Origin: Maricurvus nonylphenolicus
GTDB taxonomy: Bacteria; Pseudomonadota; Gammaproteobacteria; Pseudomonadales; Cellvibrionaceae
NCBI RefSeq assembly: GCF_042854845.1
Contig: NZ_AP031498.1
Coordinates: 5,146,001-5,210,000, forward strand
DNA: 64,000 nt
Direction of reading: 5' to 3'
This document shows, in pieces, positions 16,619 through 24,394 of this stretch; position 1 is the first letter of the stretch, and the number at the start of each line of letters is the position of its first letter. The notes under the pieces were generated by a model. That model had not been told where the DNA came from. It saw nothing but the letters and a program-made list of their open reading frames with translations, and did no database searches. Made by a program: the position numbers and the translations under genes.

Positions 16619-18646
16619 TTAGCCCAACAGCGGCGCGATCACCAGCGACACAATCGCCATCACATTAATGAGGATATTCATAGCTGGCCCACTGGTATCC
16701 TTGAACGGATCGCCAACGGTATCACCAACAACTACGGCTTTATGCACATCAGAACCCTTGCCACCGTGATTGCCTTTTTCGACATACTTTTTAGCGTTAT
16801 CCCAGGCACCACCAGCATTGGCCATCGTCAAGGCCAACAGCACACAGCTGATTAAGGCGCCGCCGAGCAAACCGCCCAGCGCTGCAGGCCCGATGCCAAA
16901 GCCCACAACTACCGGGGCAGACACCGCCAACACACCGGGCAAGACCATTTTGCGTAACGCCGCCTGGGTTGCAATATCCACACAGCGACCACTATCGGGC
17001 TTGGCTTTGCCCTCCATCAAGCCGGGGATCTCCTTAAACTGGCGGCGGATTTCCTTGATCATATCGAAGGCTGCATCCCCCACCGCTCGCATGGTCAGGG
17101 CGCTAACCAAAAACGGGAAAATTCCGCCAAGGAACATACCCATCAGCACCTGCGGATCATTTATAGCCAAACTGAATCCCTGAACATGCTGCTCAACAGT
17201 CTCAATAAAGGCCGCGATAATCGCCAGTGCTGCCAAGCCTGCCGCGCCGATAGCAAAACCTTTACCGATGGCTGCGGTAGTATTACCCACCTCGTCCAGA
17301 CCGTCGGTAATTTCACGGGTTTCCTCACCCAATTCAGCCATCTCGGCGATACCACCAGCGTTATCTGCTACCGGGCCATAGGCATCGATGGCCATGGTTA
17401 TGCCCACTGTGGATAACATACCTACCGCCGCAATACCCACACCGTAAACACCAGCACCGACCGGCAGTAACGTACTCGCCGAGTAGATAATGCCAGCGAT
17501 CATCAGTACAGGAACCACGACTGACTCCATCCCCGTAGCCAAACCGGAGATCATCACCGTTGCCGGTCCGGTTTCTCCGCCTTCAGCAATCAGGCGAACG
17601 GGCCTGCCACCCGTGTAGTACTCGGTAACCAAACCGATCACAGCGCCACCAATGGCACCACAGACCACACACAGCCAGACCGCCTGAGAAACCCCTAAAC
17701 TGTTAAGCACACCCCAGGCAGCGGCAACAAATAAGATCGTCGCTCCCAGCGTGCCCATGCGCAGAGCCACATCTGGAGCTTTACTGGACGCGATACGGAC
17801 CAGGGCAATGCCCATAATTGAGCAGAGGATACCCACCGAAGCCAGTGCCAGCGGTGCAAACATCAACTCAGCCCTGTCGTTCGCCAGCGTAGTGACCGCA
17901 GCCATCGCCATGGTGGAAGCAATAGCAATCGTGGCAATCATGGAGCCACAGTAGGATTCGAAAATATCCGACCCCATACCCGCCACATCACCCACGTTAT
18001 CGCCAACATTATCGGCAATCACACCGGGGTTGCGCGGATCATCCTCGGGGATACCGGCCTCAACCTTGCCCACCAGATCGGCACCAACATCAGCACTCTT
18101 GGTATAGATGCCTCCTCCGACACGGGAGAACAGCGCCACGACCGAGGCCCCCATACCAAAACCATGGATAGCATGGACGTGAACGGGATCATTACCGAAG
18201 ACTAAATACAAGCTGCCTAAACCGAGCAGACCCATGGCCGCAACCACCAACCCCATGATCGAACCACCGTAGAAGGCGACACTCAGCGCCGTCGAGGCCC
18301 CTTCTGTCGAGGCGGCAACCGTGGTGCGAACATTGGCCTTGGTAGCGGTATACATGCCGATATAACCGGCAAATGCCGAGCAGAATGCCCCCACGACAAA
18401 CGCCACAGGTGTATGCCAGGACTGAAACCCGATAAATAAACCAATCGTGAGAACCACCCCAAAGATGGCGAGAATCGAATACTCCCGCCGCATAAACACC
18501 ATAGCCCCCTGGTGAATCGCGTCGGCAATTTCAGCCACAACCCCTTCACCGGCAGGATAACGTTTAACAATCTGGTAAATAATGAATGCAGCAAGTAACC
18601 CTATACCGCCGAGAATCGGCGGCAACAGCAGCATGTCCATAGACAA
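16619..18646 (-). CDS. hppA: Membrane-bound ion-translocating pyrophosphatase (K+-dependent type)
   Basis: This 675-residue integral membrane enzyme has about 16 helices and couples pyrophosphate hydrolysis to cation pumping. Conserved acidic loops are visible: DVGADLVGKVEAGIPEDDPRNPGVIADNVGDNVGD, split here as residues about 185-219, then DAYGPVADNAGGIAEMAEL and DTVGDPFKDTSGPA near the C-terminus. The segment GNTTAAIGKGFA has Ala where K+-independent enzymes carry Lys, which predicts K+ dependence. Whether it pumps H+ or Na+ cannot be settled from the sequence alone. It stands back to back with the soluble pyrophosphatase gene. Confidence 0.93.
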   Translation of the reverse strand: MSMDMLLLPPILGGIGLLAAFIIYQIVKRYPAGEGVVAEIADAIHQGAMVFMRREYSILAIFGVVLTIGLFIGFQSWHTPVAFVVGAFCSAFAGYIGMYTATKANVRTTVAASTEGASTALSVAFYGGSIMGLVVAAMGLLGLGSLYLVFGNDPVHVHAIHGFGMGASVVALFSRVGGGIYTKSADVGADLVGKVEAGIPEDDPRNPGVIADNVGDNVGDVAGMGSDIFESYCGSMIATIAIASTMAMAAVTTLANDRAELMFAPLALASVGILCSIMGIALVRIASSKAPDVALRMGTLGATILFVAAAWGVLNSLGVSQAVWLCVVCGAIGGAVIGLVTEYYTGGRPVRLIAEGGETGPATVMISGLATGMESVVVPVLMIAGIIYSASTLLPVGAGVYGVGIAAVGMLSTVGITMAIDAYGPVADNAGGIAEMAELGEETREITDGLDEVGNTTAAIGKGFAIGAAGLAALAIIAAFIETVEQHVQGFSLAINDPQVLMGMFLGGIFPFLVSALTMRAVGDAAFDMIKEIRRQFKEIPGLMEGKAKPDSGRCVDIATQAALRKMVLPGVLAVSAPVVVGFGIGPAALGGLLGGALISCVLLALTMANAGGAWDNAKKYVEKGNHGGKGSDVHKAVVVGDTVGDPFKDTSGPAMNILINVMAIVSLVIAPLLG

Positions 18647-19047
18647 CCCTCTACTTATTATGAAGTGGATGTCTTGAGCAGCATTTATACGTGCTTGGAG
18701 CCTAAGATATGCCTAATGATCGGCAGAATGCCCCGAATTACACCAAGTCCAACAGATAAAGCCATTTGCAGCACGCAAAAAACGCTTTTCCAGACTCCCT
18801 TGTGTACATTTCCACGGTTTGTGGGCGTACGGCCCGATCCATCCCCATTTAAGGCCGCATACACTGATACTATGCCTATCCCCACACCTCTGCAACGCTT
18901 TCCTTACCCCCCGCCAGCCCACCCAAACTAAAGGCACACCAATAAAACCCTGTCTATAGACCTATCCGCTAATTGTTAAGGCTGGCAGATGTGGTAGAAT
19001 CGCGGCTTTTTTAACCACCCTCCCAATATCAAAGTGGACCCCAGAGC
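18647..19047. other. Intergenic region between hppA and ppa
   Basis: The 401 bp gap separates the two divergent pyrophosphatase genes. It contains a candidate ppa promoter near its right end. I see no convincing gene, repeat or terminator in the rest; the short open frames there lack ribosome binding sites and coding character. Confidence 0.6.
18973..19000 (+). promoter_or_regulatory. Candidate sigma-70 promoter of ppa
   Basis: TTGTTA (18973-18978) and TAGAAT (18995-19000) are separated by 16 bp and lie 48 bp before the ppa start codon. Confidence 0.5.
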
Positions 19048-19596
19048 ATGAGTTACGATCTAGTTTCCGCAGGTAAGGACCTGCCAAACGATATCAATGT
19101 GATTATCGAAATCCCGCTGAATGGCGATCCTATCAAGTACGAAGTAGACAAGGACTCCGGCGAGATCTTCGTTGACCGTATGCTGGGCACTGCGATGCAC
19201 TACCCTTGCAACTACGGTTACGTACCTCACACCCTGTGCGGCGACGGCGACCCTGTTGACGTGATGGTGGTTATGCCTCTGGCCGTTGTACCAGGTGCTG
19301 TTATCCGCTGCCGTCCTGTTGGTGTTCTGAAGATGACCGACGACGGTGGTGAAGATGCCAAGATCGTTGCCGTACCTCACGAGAAGGTAACTCCGCTGTA
19401 CAAAGACGTACAGGACATCAACGATCTGCCAGAGCTGACTCTGAATCAGATCTCTCACTTCTTCCAGCACTACAAAGATCTGGAACCAGGCAAGTGGGTT
19501 AAAATCGAAGGCTGGGGCAACGCTGAAGAAGCCCGCAAAGAAATTGCCGACTCTGTGACCAATTTCGAAGCCGCCAAGGAAAAGCCAAACTTCTAA
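19048..19596 (+). CDS. ppa: Inorganic pyrophosphatase (soluble, family I)
   Basis: This 182-residue cytoplasmic enzyme hydrolyses PPi to two phosphates and draws biosynthetic reactions forward. The family I signature DGDPVDVMV lies in a run of conserved residues (PCNYGYVPHTLCGDGDPVDVMVV, about residues 54-76), and the downstream Asp/Lys residues in DDGGEDAKIVAVP complete the metal site. Codon choice looks more biased than in neighbouring genes, as expected for an abundant protein. A strong terminator follows 24 bases after the stop. Confidence 0.96.
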   Translation: MSYDLVSAGKDLPNDINVIIEIPLNGDPIKYEVDKDSGEIFVDRMLGTAMHYPCNYGYVPHTLCGDGDPVDVMVVMPLAVVPGAVIRCRPVGVLKMTDDGGEDAKIVAVPHEKVTPLYKDVQDINDLPELTLNQISHFFQHYKDLEPGKWVKIEGWGNAEEARKEIADSVTNFEAAKEKPNF

Positions 19597-19618
19597 GTTT
19601 GAAGTTGGTTTATGCCTC

Positions 19619-19649
19619 ATAAAAAACGCGCCTTAAGGCGCGTTTTTTA
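19619..19649 (+). terminator. Terminator of ppa
   Basis: ACGCGCC-TTAA-GGCGCGT forms a stem with A run before and T run after, immediately downstream of ppa. Confidence 0.88.
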
Positions 19650-19666
19650 GTTTCTGACAAAACATC

Positions 19667-19756
19667 TAAGACACTGGATTCCTGCCTACGCAGGAATGTC
19701 GTTAATAAAGAAGTCATTTATGTCGTTCCTGCGTAGGCAGGAACCTAGCGTCTTTT
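19667..19756. repeat. REP-like pair in inverted orientation (BIME-like)
   Basis: Unit one (about 19667-19700) reads AAGACACTGG-ATTCCTGCCTACGCAGGAAT. Unit two (about 19722-19756) is its near-exact reverse complement, ending CTAGCGTCTTTT. Each unit also contains its own TTCCTGC/GCAGGAA palindrome. A single related unit occurs at 61193-61227, so this is a dispersed repeat family. Confidence 0.8.
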
Positions 19757-19785
19757 ATACTTCCACGATGAACTTAGCACCTCAG

Positions 19786-20634
19786 TTATTCCAGACTAAT
19801 TCCACTGGTATCCGGCTCAGGCGGTGGAGGCGGAGGTTTTATCTGCCCCATATCACTGCCCACGGGCGCTAATCCAAAGTCATCCACCTCAAGGGTGGGT
19901 AGCGGAATATTGGTTTTCTCATCTTCCGGCAACAGGTCCTCGCCCACATCGGCGAGCGATATCGCGCTGACATCAACCTCAACACTTTCCTCCACCGGGC
20001 GCTCGGCTTCATCCACTAAATTGCCCTGGCTCTCGCGCAGGGACAAATCACTGACATCCACTTCAACCGCTTCAACCACCTGTCGCTCTTCGGGTTTTAG
20101 CACATCACTGCCCACCGCGGCGATGGACCAGCCAGTATCTGGATCAATAATTTCACCGGCACGATTGCCTGCGCCATCTTCCGCTGCACGCTTGGCCTCT
20201 TTTTCTGCCAGTTCTTTTTCCGTAGCAGCCAAACGCTCCTGCAGCGTCATGGCCTTTTTTTCTACCGGTTTGGCAGGGGGTTGCTCTGCAGCAGCAGCCG
20301 GAGGAGAAGAAGGAGCAGGAGAAGATGTAGGCTGGGATGCTGCCGCAGCTGTACGCGCAGGGCGGGGTTTTCTCTGCGGCGGTTTCTTAGCGGTTACACT
20401 TCCAGCTGGCGCCACCTGAACATCCGCACCGGCTTTGCGCAACACCGCCTGGTATTTCTCCGCCGCCGCTTTATCCAGGTTTCGCTTTAAGGGAACAGCA
20501 CCGCCCACAAACAGGGCATTGATTCGTGCTTCATCAGCCTTAAAAAGCTGCGCCAAACGCTGCTTAACCTGGATCAATTGATGACCAGGTAAAATATCGC
20601 CACGAAAAACTATATCGTAAAGCTCAGCGCTCAC
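19786..20634 (-). CDS. Conserved protein with N-terminal domain and repeated acidic tail, unknown function
   Basis: The first 78 or so residues (ELYDIVFRGDILPGHQLIQV to AGADVQVAP) form a compact conserved-looking domain. A basic, Ala/Pro-rich linker follows (about 80-120), then a helical Lys/Glu segment (about 125-155). The tail has three or four diverged repeats of roughly 23 residues around the pattern VDVSxxSLxxxGxxLLxxEE, for example EVDVSDLSLRESQGNLV and EVDVSAISLADVGEDLL. It ends in PPPPPPEPDTSGISLE. No signal peptide or membrane helix is visible. I do not recognise a characterised family; the 282-residue length and repeats suggest an adaptor or scaffold, which is only a guess. Confidence 0.75.
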   Translation of the reverse strand: MSAELYDIVFRGDILPGHQLIQVKQRLAQLFKADEARINALFVGGAVPLKRNLDKAAAEKYQAVLRKAGADVQVAPAGSVTAKKPPQRKPRPARTAAAASQPTSSPAPSSPPAAAAEQPPAKPVEKKAMTLQERLAATEKELAEKEAKRAAEDGAGNRAGEIIDPDTGWSIAAVGSDVLKPEERQVVEAVEVDVSDLSLRESQGNLVDEAERPVEESVEVDVSAISLADVGEDLLPEDEKTNIPLPTLEVDDFGLAPVGSDMGQIKPPPPPPEPDTSGISLE

Positions 20635-20689
20635 TGCAACTCCTTATTGCTGGGGCTATGTAATCTCTATATTACCCCAACTACAGGGA

Positions 20690-21094
20690 TTATCCAGCCA
20701 GGCGGGAAAGCAGGTTACTCACCCGTTGCCCTACCTCATCGCGTACCTGACGGAATTCTTCCAGCGGCATATGCTTGGGATCAGGCAACGGCCAATCCTC
20801 TCGAATGGCAGCGCGCACCTCGGCACAATTATCACCACAGCCCATAGTAATCACAGCCGCATAATCGGCATCGGGCACATCGGTTAAGGATTTTGATTGA
20901 TGACGGTTAAGGTCGTAATCCAGCTCGGCCATCACTTCGATGGCGCGCGGGTTTACCTTGCCTGACGGATTTGATCCGGCACTGAACACCGTAATGTTAT
21001 CATGCGGATTCTGCAGCCGATAAAGATGGCCATAGGCCTCGGCCATTTGACTGCGACAACTGTTTTCAACACAAACAAATAAAACCTGCTTCAT
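20690..21094 (-). CDS. arsC: Arsenate reductase of the low-molecular-weight phosphatase type
   Basis: This 134-residue protein has the LMW-PTPase loop CVENSCR (catalytic C8, R14) and the DPK motif at 105-107. C86 and C90 in TMGCGDNCAEV are candidates for the disulfide relay used by thioredoxin-coupled arsenate reductases. It is the last gene of the arsenic cluster, 81 bp after arsJ. It would reduce arsenate to arsenite. Its presence next to the ArsJ route is unusual in purpose, because ArsJ deals with arsenate directly. Confidence 0.87.
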   Translation of the reverse strand: MKQVLFVCVENSCRSQMAEAYGHLYRLQNPHDNITVFSAGSNPSGKVNPRAIEVMAELDYDLNRHQSKSLTDVPDADYAAVITMGCGDNCAEVRAAIREDWPLPDPKHMPLEEFRQVRDEVGQRVSNLLSRLAG

Positions 21095-21175
21095 GCCTGA
21101 TCCTGTAAGTAGTCCCTGTAGCTTGTTTGCAATTCGGACCAGAAAAATGCCCGATAGTTCACAAGCCTACAGGAA

Positions 21176-22405
21176 TTACTTATGCCGCGGCAATGCAAGC
21201 GATAAGAATGCGGCCAGCACAACAAACGCACTTGAGACGTACAGACACAATGACAAGCCACTGATACCCATAGACGCCAACTGAAACAACCAGCCCGACA
21301 ACAGGGTCCCCATAAGTCGCCCCATAGCATTGGCCATATAGTAAAAACCAACATCCAGCGAGACACCATCTTCCTTGGCGTAACTCACAATCAGGTAACT
21401 ATGCAGTGAAGAGTTAAAGGCGAACACCACACCAAACAACAATAAACCACCCAAGACCGCTGCTTGAATATTTATACCTACCTGCAAGGCCAGGGCAATG
21501 GCTGCAGGAATAAACAATAACAGGCAGGCCCAGGCAAAGGCGCTGCGACCATCCGGCACTCGACCATCGCGCCCCCGCACCCACTTAGGCGCAACCGTTT
21601 GCACCAGACCGTAACCAATAACCCACAGGGCTAAAAAGCTGCCCACTTGCCAGTGATTCCAATCCAGGCTTTGACTTAAAAAAACCGGCAGCGCCACCAC
21701 AAACCAAACATCGCGGGCACCGAATAAAAACAAACGCGCGGCGGACAAATAGTTAACGGCAGGACTTTTGGAAAAAATTTCACTGAACTTGGGTTTGTTT
21801 TTGGTTTTACCCAAATCCTGTTTTAACAGGTACAAACTTAGCAACCAGATCACGGTGAGCATAATCGCCATAGCCAATACGGCACCGGCAAAACCCAATA
21901 GCGTTAACAGCAAACCGCCCAGAAAAAAACCAATGCCTTTTAAGGTGTTCTTTGAGCCGGTTAATATGGCTACCCAGCGAAAAAGCGCGCCCTGTGCATC
22001 ACTGGGCACCAGGGTTTTCACCGCACTCTTGGCGCTCATTTTATTGAGATCCTTGGCAATCCCCGACAACGCTTGCGCGGCCATCACCCAGGCCACCGTT
22101 AACCAGGCGGGATCCACCACCAACATCAGCAGCGCCACAACCTGCAGCGCCAAACCGATATTCATGGTGCGATTTAATCCCCAACGGGCTCCCAACCAGC
22201 CGCCGACCAAATTGGTCACCACACCAAAGAATTCGTAAAACAAAAACAACATCGCAATCGCCAGCGGCGCATATCCCAACTGATGGAAATACAACACCAC
22301 CAGCATGCGCAACGCGCCGTCGGTTAAGGTAAACGCCCAGTAGTTACCGGTAATTACCAAATACTGTTTAATGGTATCCGGTAGCGATGCGATACGTGCA
22401 ATCAT
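21176..22405 (-). CDS. arsJ: Organoarsenical efflux MFS permease ArsJ
   Basis: This MFS-type transporter has about 12 helices and is 409 residues from the ATG at 22405. That start is chosen because AGAGGGG sits just before it; the frame extends upstream to 22426. Characteristic stretches are YLVITGNYWAFTLTDGALRM at the N-terminus and LSGIAKDLNKMSAKSAVKTL in the first half. ArsJ exports 1-arseno-3-phosphoglycerate, the unstable product of arsenate-using GAPDH, which then breaks down to arsenate outside. The partner GAPDH gene lies directly upstream with a 26 bp gap, which supports the assignment. Confidence 0.93.
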   Translation of the reverse strand: MIARIASLPDTIKQYLVITGNYWAFTLTDGALRMLVVLYFHQLGYAPLAIAMLFLFYEFFGVVTNLVGGWLGARWGLNRTMNIGLALQVVALLMLVVDPAWLTVAWVMAAQALSGIAKDLNKMSAKSAVKTLVPSDAQGALFRWVAILTGSKNTLKGIGFFLGGLLLTLLGFAGAVLAMAIMLTVIWLLSLYLLKQDLGKTKNKPKFSEIFSKSPAVNYLSAARLFLFGARDVWFVVALPVFLSQSLDWNHWQVGSFLALWVIGYGLVQTVAPKWVRGRDGRVPDGRSAFAWACLLLFIPAAIALALQVGINIQAAVLGGLLLFGVVFAFNSSLHSYLIVSYAKEDGVSLDVGFYYMANAMGRLMGTLLSGWLFQLASMGISGLSLCLYVSSAFVVLAAFLSLALPRHK

Positions 22406-22431
22406 GGTCCCCTCTATATAAATCAATCAGC

Positions 22432-23442
22432 TTATAACTGATAAGCTAAACCCACCTTGCGAGCCAGTTCCATGGTGCGGTTTACATATCCCCACTCGTT
22501 GTCATACCAGGCGTAAAGTTTTACCTGGGTGCCGTTAACCACCATCGTAGACAGTGCATCAATTACACTGGAGCGAGGATCGGTGCGGTAATCGATAGAC
22601 ACCAACGGCCGATCTTCAAAACCCAATACACCTTGCAGCTCGCCTTCTGCCGCTTCGCGCAACAGTTGATTGACTTCATTCACATCGGTAGGACGGGCAA
22701 CTTCAAAGACACAGTCAGTCAGCGAGGCATTGGCCAAAGGTACACGCACAGCATGACCGTTTAACTTCCCTTTCAGTTCAGGAAAGATATGCGTAATCGC
22801 AGTCGCCGATCCGGTTGTTGTGGGAATCAAACTCATGCCACAGGCGCGCGCCCGACGTAAATCCTTATGCGGTGCATCAAGAATGGTTTGGGTATTGGTA
22901 ATATCGTGAATAGTGGTCATGGAACCATGCACAATACCCAGCTTTTCGTGAATGACTTTTACCACCGGCGCCAGACAGTTAGTGGTACAGGACGCCGCCG
23001 TGACCAGGCGATGTTCGGCTGCATCAAACAGGTGATCATTCACACCCATCACTACATTGAGCACACCCTCTTCTTTTACCGGCGCAGTAACCACTACACG
23101 TTTTACGCCCTGATCCAAGTAGGCCTGCAACAGAGCCTTGGTTTTCATTTTGCCCGAGGCTTCAATCACCAGATCACAACCGGACCAATCGGTTTCGCCG
23201 ACGGTTTTATTCTGACTGGTCGAGATTTGCTGCTCACCGATTCGCATAACACCATTTTCGACGATAGCTTCATGCTGCCAACGGCCGTGCACGGAATCAA
23301 AATTCACCAGGTGCGCCAGAGTTGCCGCATCACCGGCGGGATCATTGATATGCACAAACTCAAATTCCGGCCAGTCAAACGCCGCGCGCATAGCTAAACG
23401 CCCCATACGACCGAAGCCGTTGATACCTACTTTAATCGTCAC
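22432..23442 (-). CDS. ArsJ-associated glyceraldehyde-3-phosphate dehydrogenase
   Basis: This 336-residue GAPDH has an N-terminal Rossmann motif GINGFGRMGR (residues 6-15) and the catalytic segment AASCTTNC with nucleophile C152. In ars operons this paralogue uses arsenate in place of phosphate, making 1-arseno-3-phosphoglycerate for ArsJ. Its place between arsR and arsJ identifies it as the arsenic-dedicated copy, not the glycolytic one. All three genes and arsC point the same way with short gaps and so form one operon. The call of arsenate use rests on context and family knowledge, not on a diagnostic residue. Confidence 0.93.
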   Translation of the reverse strand: MTIKVGINGFGRMGRLAMRAAFDWPEFEFVHINDPAGDAATLAHLVNFDSVHGRWQHEAIVENGVMRIGEQQISTSQNKTVGETDWSGCDLVIEASGKMKTKALLQAYLDQGVKRVVVTAPVKEEGVLNVVMGVNDHLFDAAEHRLVTAASCTTNCLAPVVKVIHEKLGIVHGSMTTIHDITNTQTILDAPHKDLRRARACGMSLIPTTTGSATAITHIFPELKGKLNGHAVRVPLANASLTDCVFEVARPTDVNEVNQLLREAAEGELQGVLGFEDRPLVSIDYRTDPRSSVIDALSTMVVNGTQVKLYAWYDNEWGYVNRTMELARKVGLAYQL

Positions 23443-23482
23443 AGGAAATACCTCTTTTCTTACTCTGTTTGCGACTGCGCTA

Positions 23483-23827
23483 CTAACAGCAGCTCGCTAA
23501 CCGTTCCGGGCGATCGCCCATGGCCGCCAACCGCTTCAGGTCGGCCTTGATAACTCTCTGATTGGCGCCCAACGTCCGCTCAATGACCTCTTGCACCCAC
23601 GCTGGCAACGCATCACTGATCCGGTAATAAATCCACACTCCCTGACGCCTGTCCTGCAGCAAACCCACCTTGCGCAGTTGTGCCAGGTGGCGAGACACTT
23701 TCGGCTGATTCTCATCCAGCGCCTCAGTTAGCTCGCAGACACACAATTCCTGCTCCTTGGCGATCAACAGCAACAACCGCAGGCGGGTTTCGTCCGCCAG
23801 ACTTTTAAATAGCGACACAGGTTCCAT
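23483..23827 (-). CDS. arsR: ArsR family metalloregulator
   Basis: This 114-residue winged-helix repressor has the metal-site motif ELCVCELTEAL in the recognition region (paired cysteines of the arsenite-sensing type) and HTH residues NQPKVSRHLAQLRKVGLLQDRRQG. A further cysteine pair closes the protein (SCC), which may add ligands. It is the first gene of the operon arsR-GAPDH-arsJ-arsC and would release DNA on binding As(III). An AT-rich, partly palindromic block directly upstream is the likely operator. Confidence 0.92.
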   Translation of the reverse strand: MEPVSLFKSLADETRLRLLLLIAKEQELCVCELTEALDENQPKVSRHLAQLRKVGLLQDRRQGVWIYYRISDALPAWVQEVIERTLGANQRVIKADLKRLAAMGDRPERLASCC

Positions 23828-23852
23828 AGGAGCCCCTCAAGATTATCGAAAG

Positions 23853-23896
23853 CAATATATACGAAAATCCATATATATGAAATTGCGCATATATTA
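23853..23896. promoter_or_regulatory. AT-rich candidate ArsR operator
   Basis: Upstream of arsR there are spaced ATATAT-containing elements (AATATATACG, CATATATATG, GCATATATTA) within 44 bp. ArsR-family operators are typically imperfect inverted repeats with ATA/TAT cores in this position. The remaining 180 bp up to 24079 show nothing else that I can identify. Confidence 0.45.
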
Positions 23897-24079
23897 ATTT
23901 TAAATGACATCTCAGTAAATAGACTTAGATCGCGGCCGATATGCTTACCTAAACCGGCCTAATTCTGAGAGATCGCCATCAGCCATGTGAGCATTCTCGC
24001 ACAGGCTTTATAGCCTTAGTTCACTAGCGGAAACTCTGATATAGCACCATACTTTTCATGCTCTCAGAGTGGTGGTCGA

Positions 24080-24394
24080 GTGCTGGTTTTATATTTATTG
24101 ATTTACGGTGTAGGGATGGGGTTACCCAGAATGCTTATGTCAAAGGAAGATCGTACGTTGGTAATCGGCAGTCAACGAGTAAAGCTTGACGCCATCTCAA
24201 ACAAAGTCCGTCAGGACATTGCGTTTCTGTCTGCTCGTATTGATGCCATGAAGGCACAGCGAGTGCCCAATGAAGTGGTATTGCGTACCTATGAGTCCAT
24301 GCTCGCCAGCCGCGAGTCGGTGATGAGCTGGCTGATGGAATATGACGAAAGTGACGACTCGGCCCAGCGCCTGAATAACCTCAACCTTAATTAA
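24080..24394 (+). CDS. Small conserved hypothetical protein
   Basis: The frame gives at most 104 residues from GTG 24080. The conserved-looking part is MSKEDRTLVIGSQRVKLDAISNKVRQDIAFLSARIDAM onwards (start 24137), mostly helical and charged. The first 19 residues are hydrophobic and may not be translated; ATG 24116 or 24137 are alternatives. The last 4 bp overlap the end of the convergent diguanylate cyclase gene. I do not recognise a function. Confidence 0.6.
   Translation: MLVLYLLIYGVGMGLPRMLMSKEDRTLVIGSQRVKLDAISNKVRQDIAFLSARIDAMKAQRVPNEVVLRTYESMLASRESVMSWLMEYDESDDSAQRLNNLNLN

Noticed and set aside
18665..18931. Short open frames between hppA and ppa
   Set aside because: No ribosome binding site, no coding-like composition, and overlapping frames on both strands are equally open.
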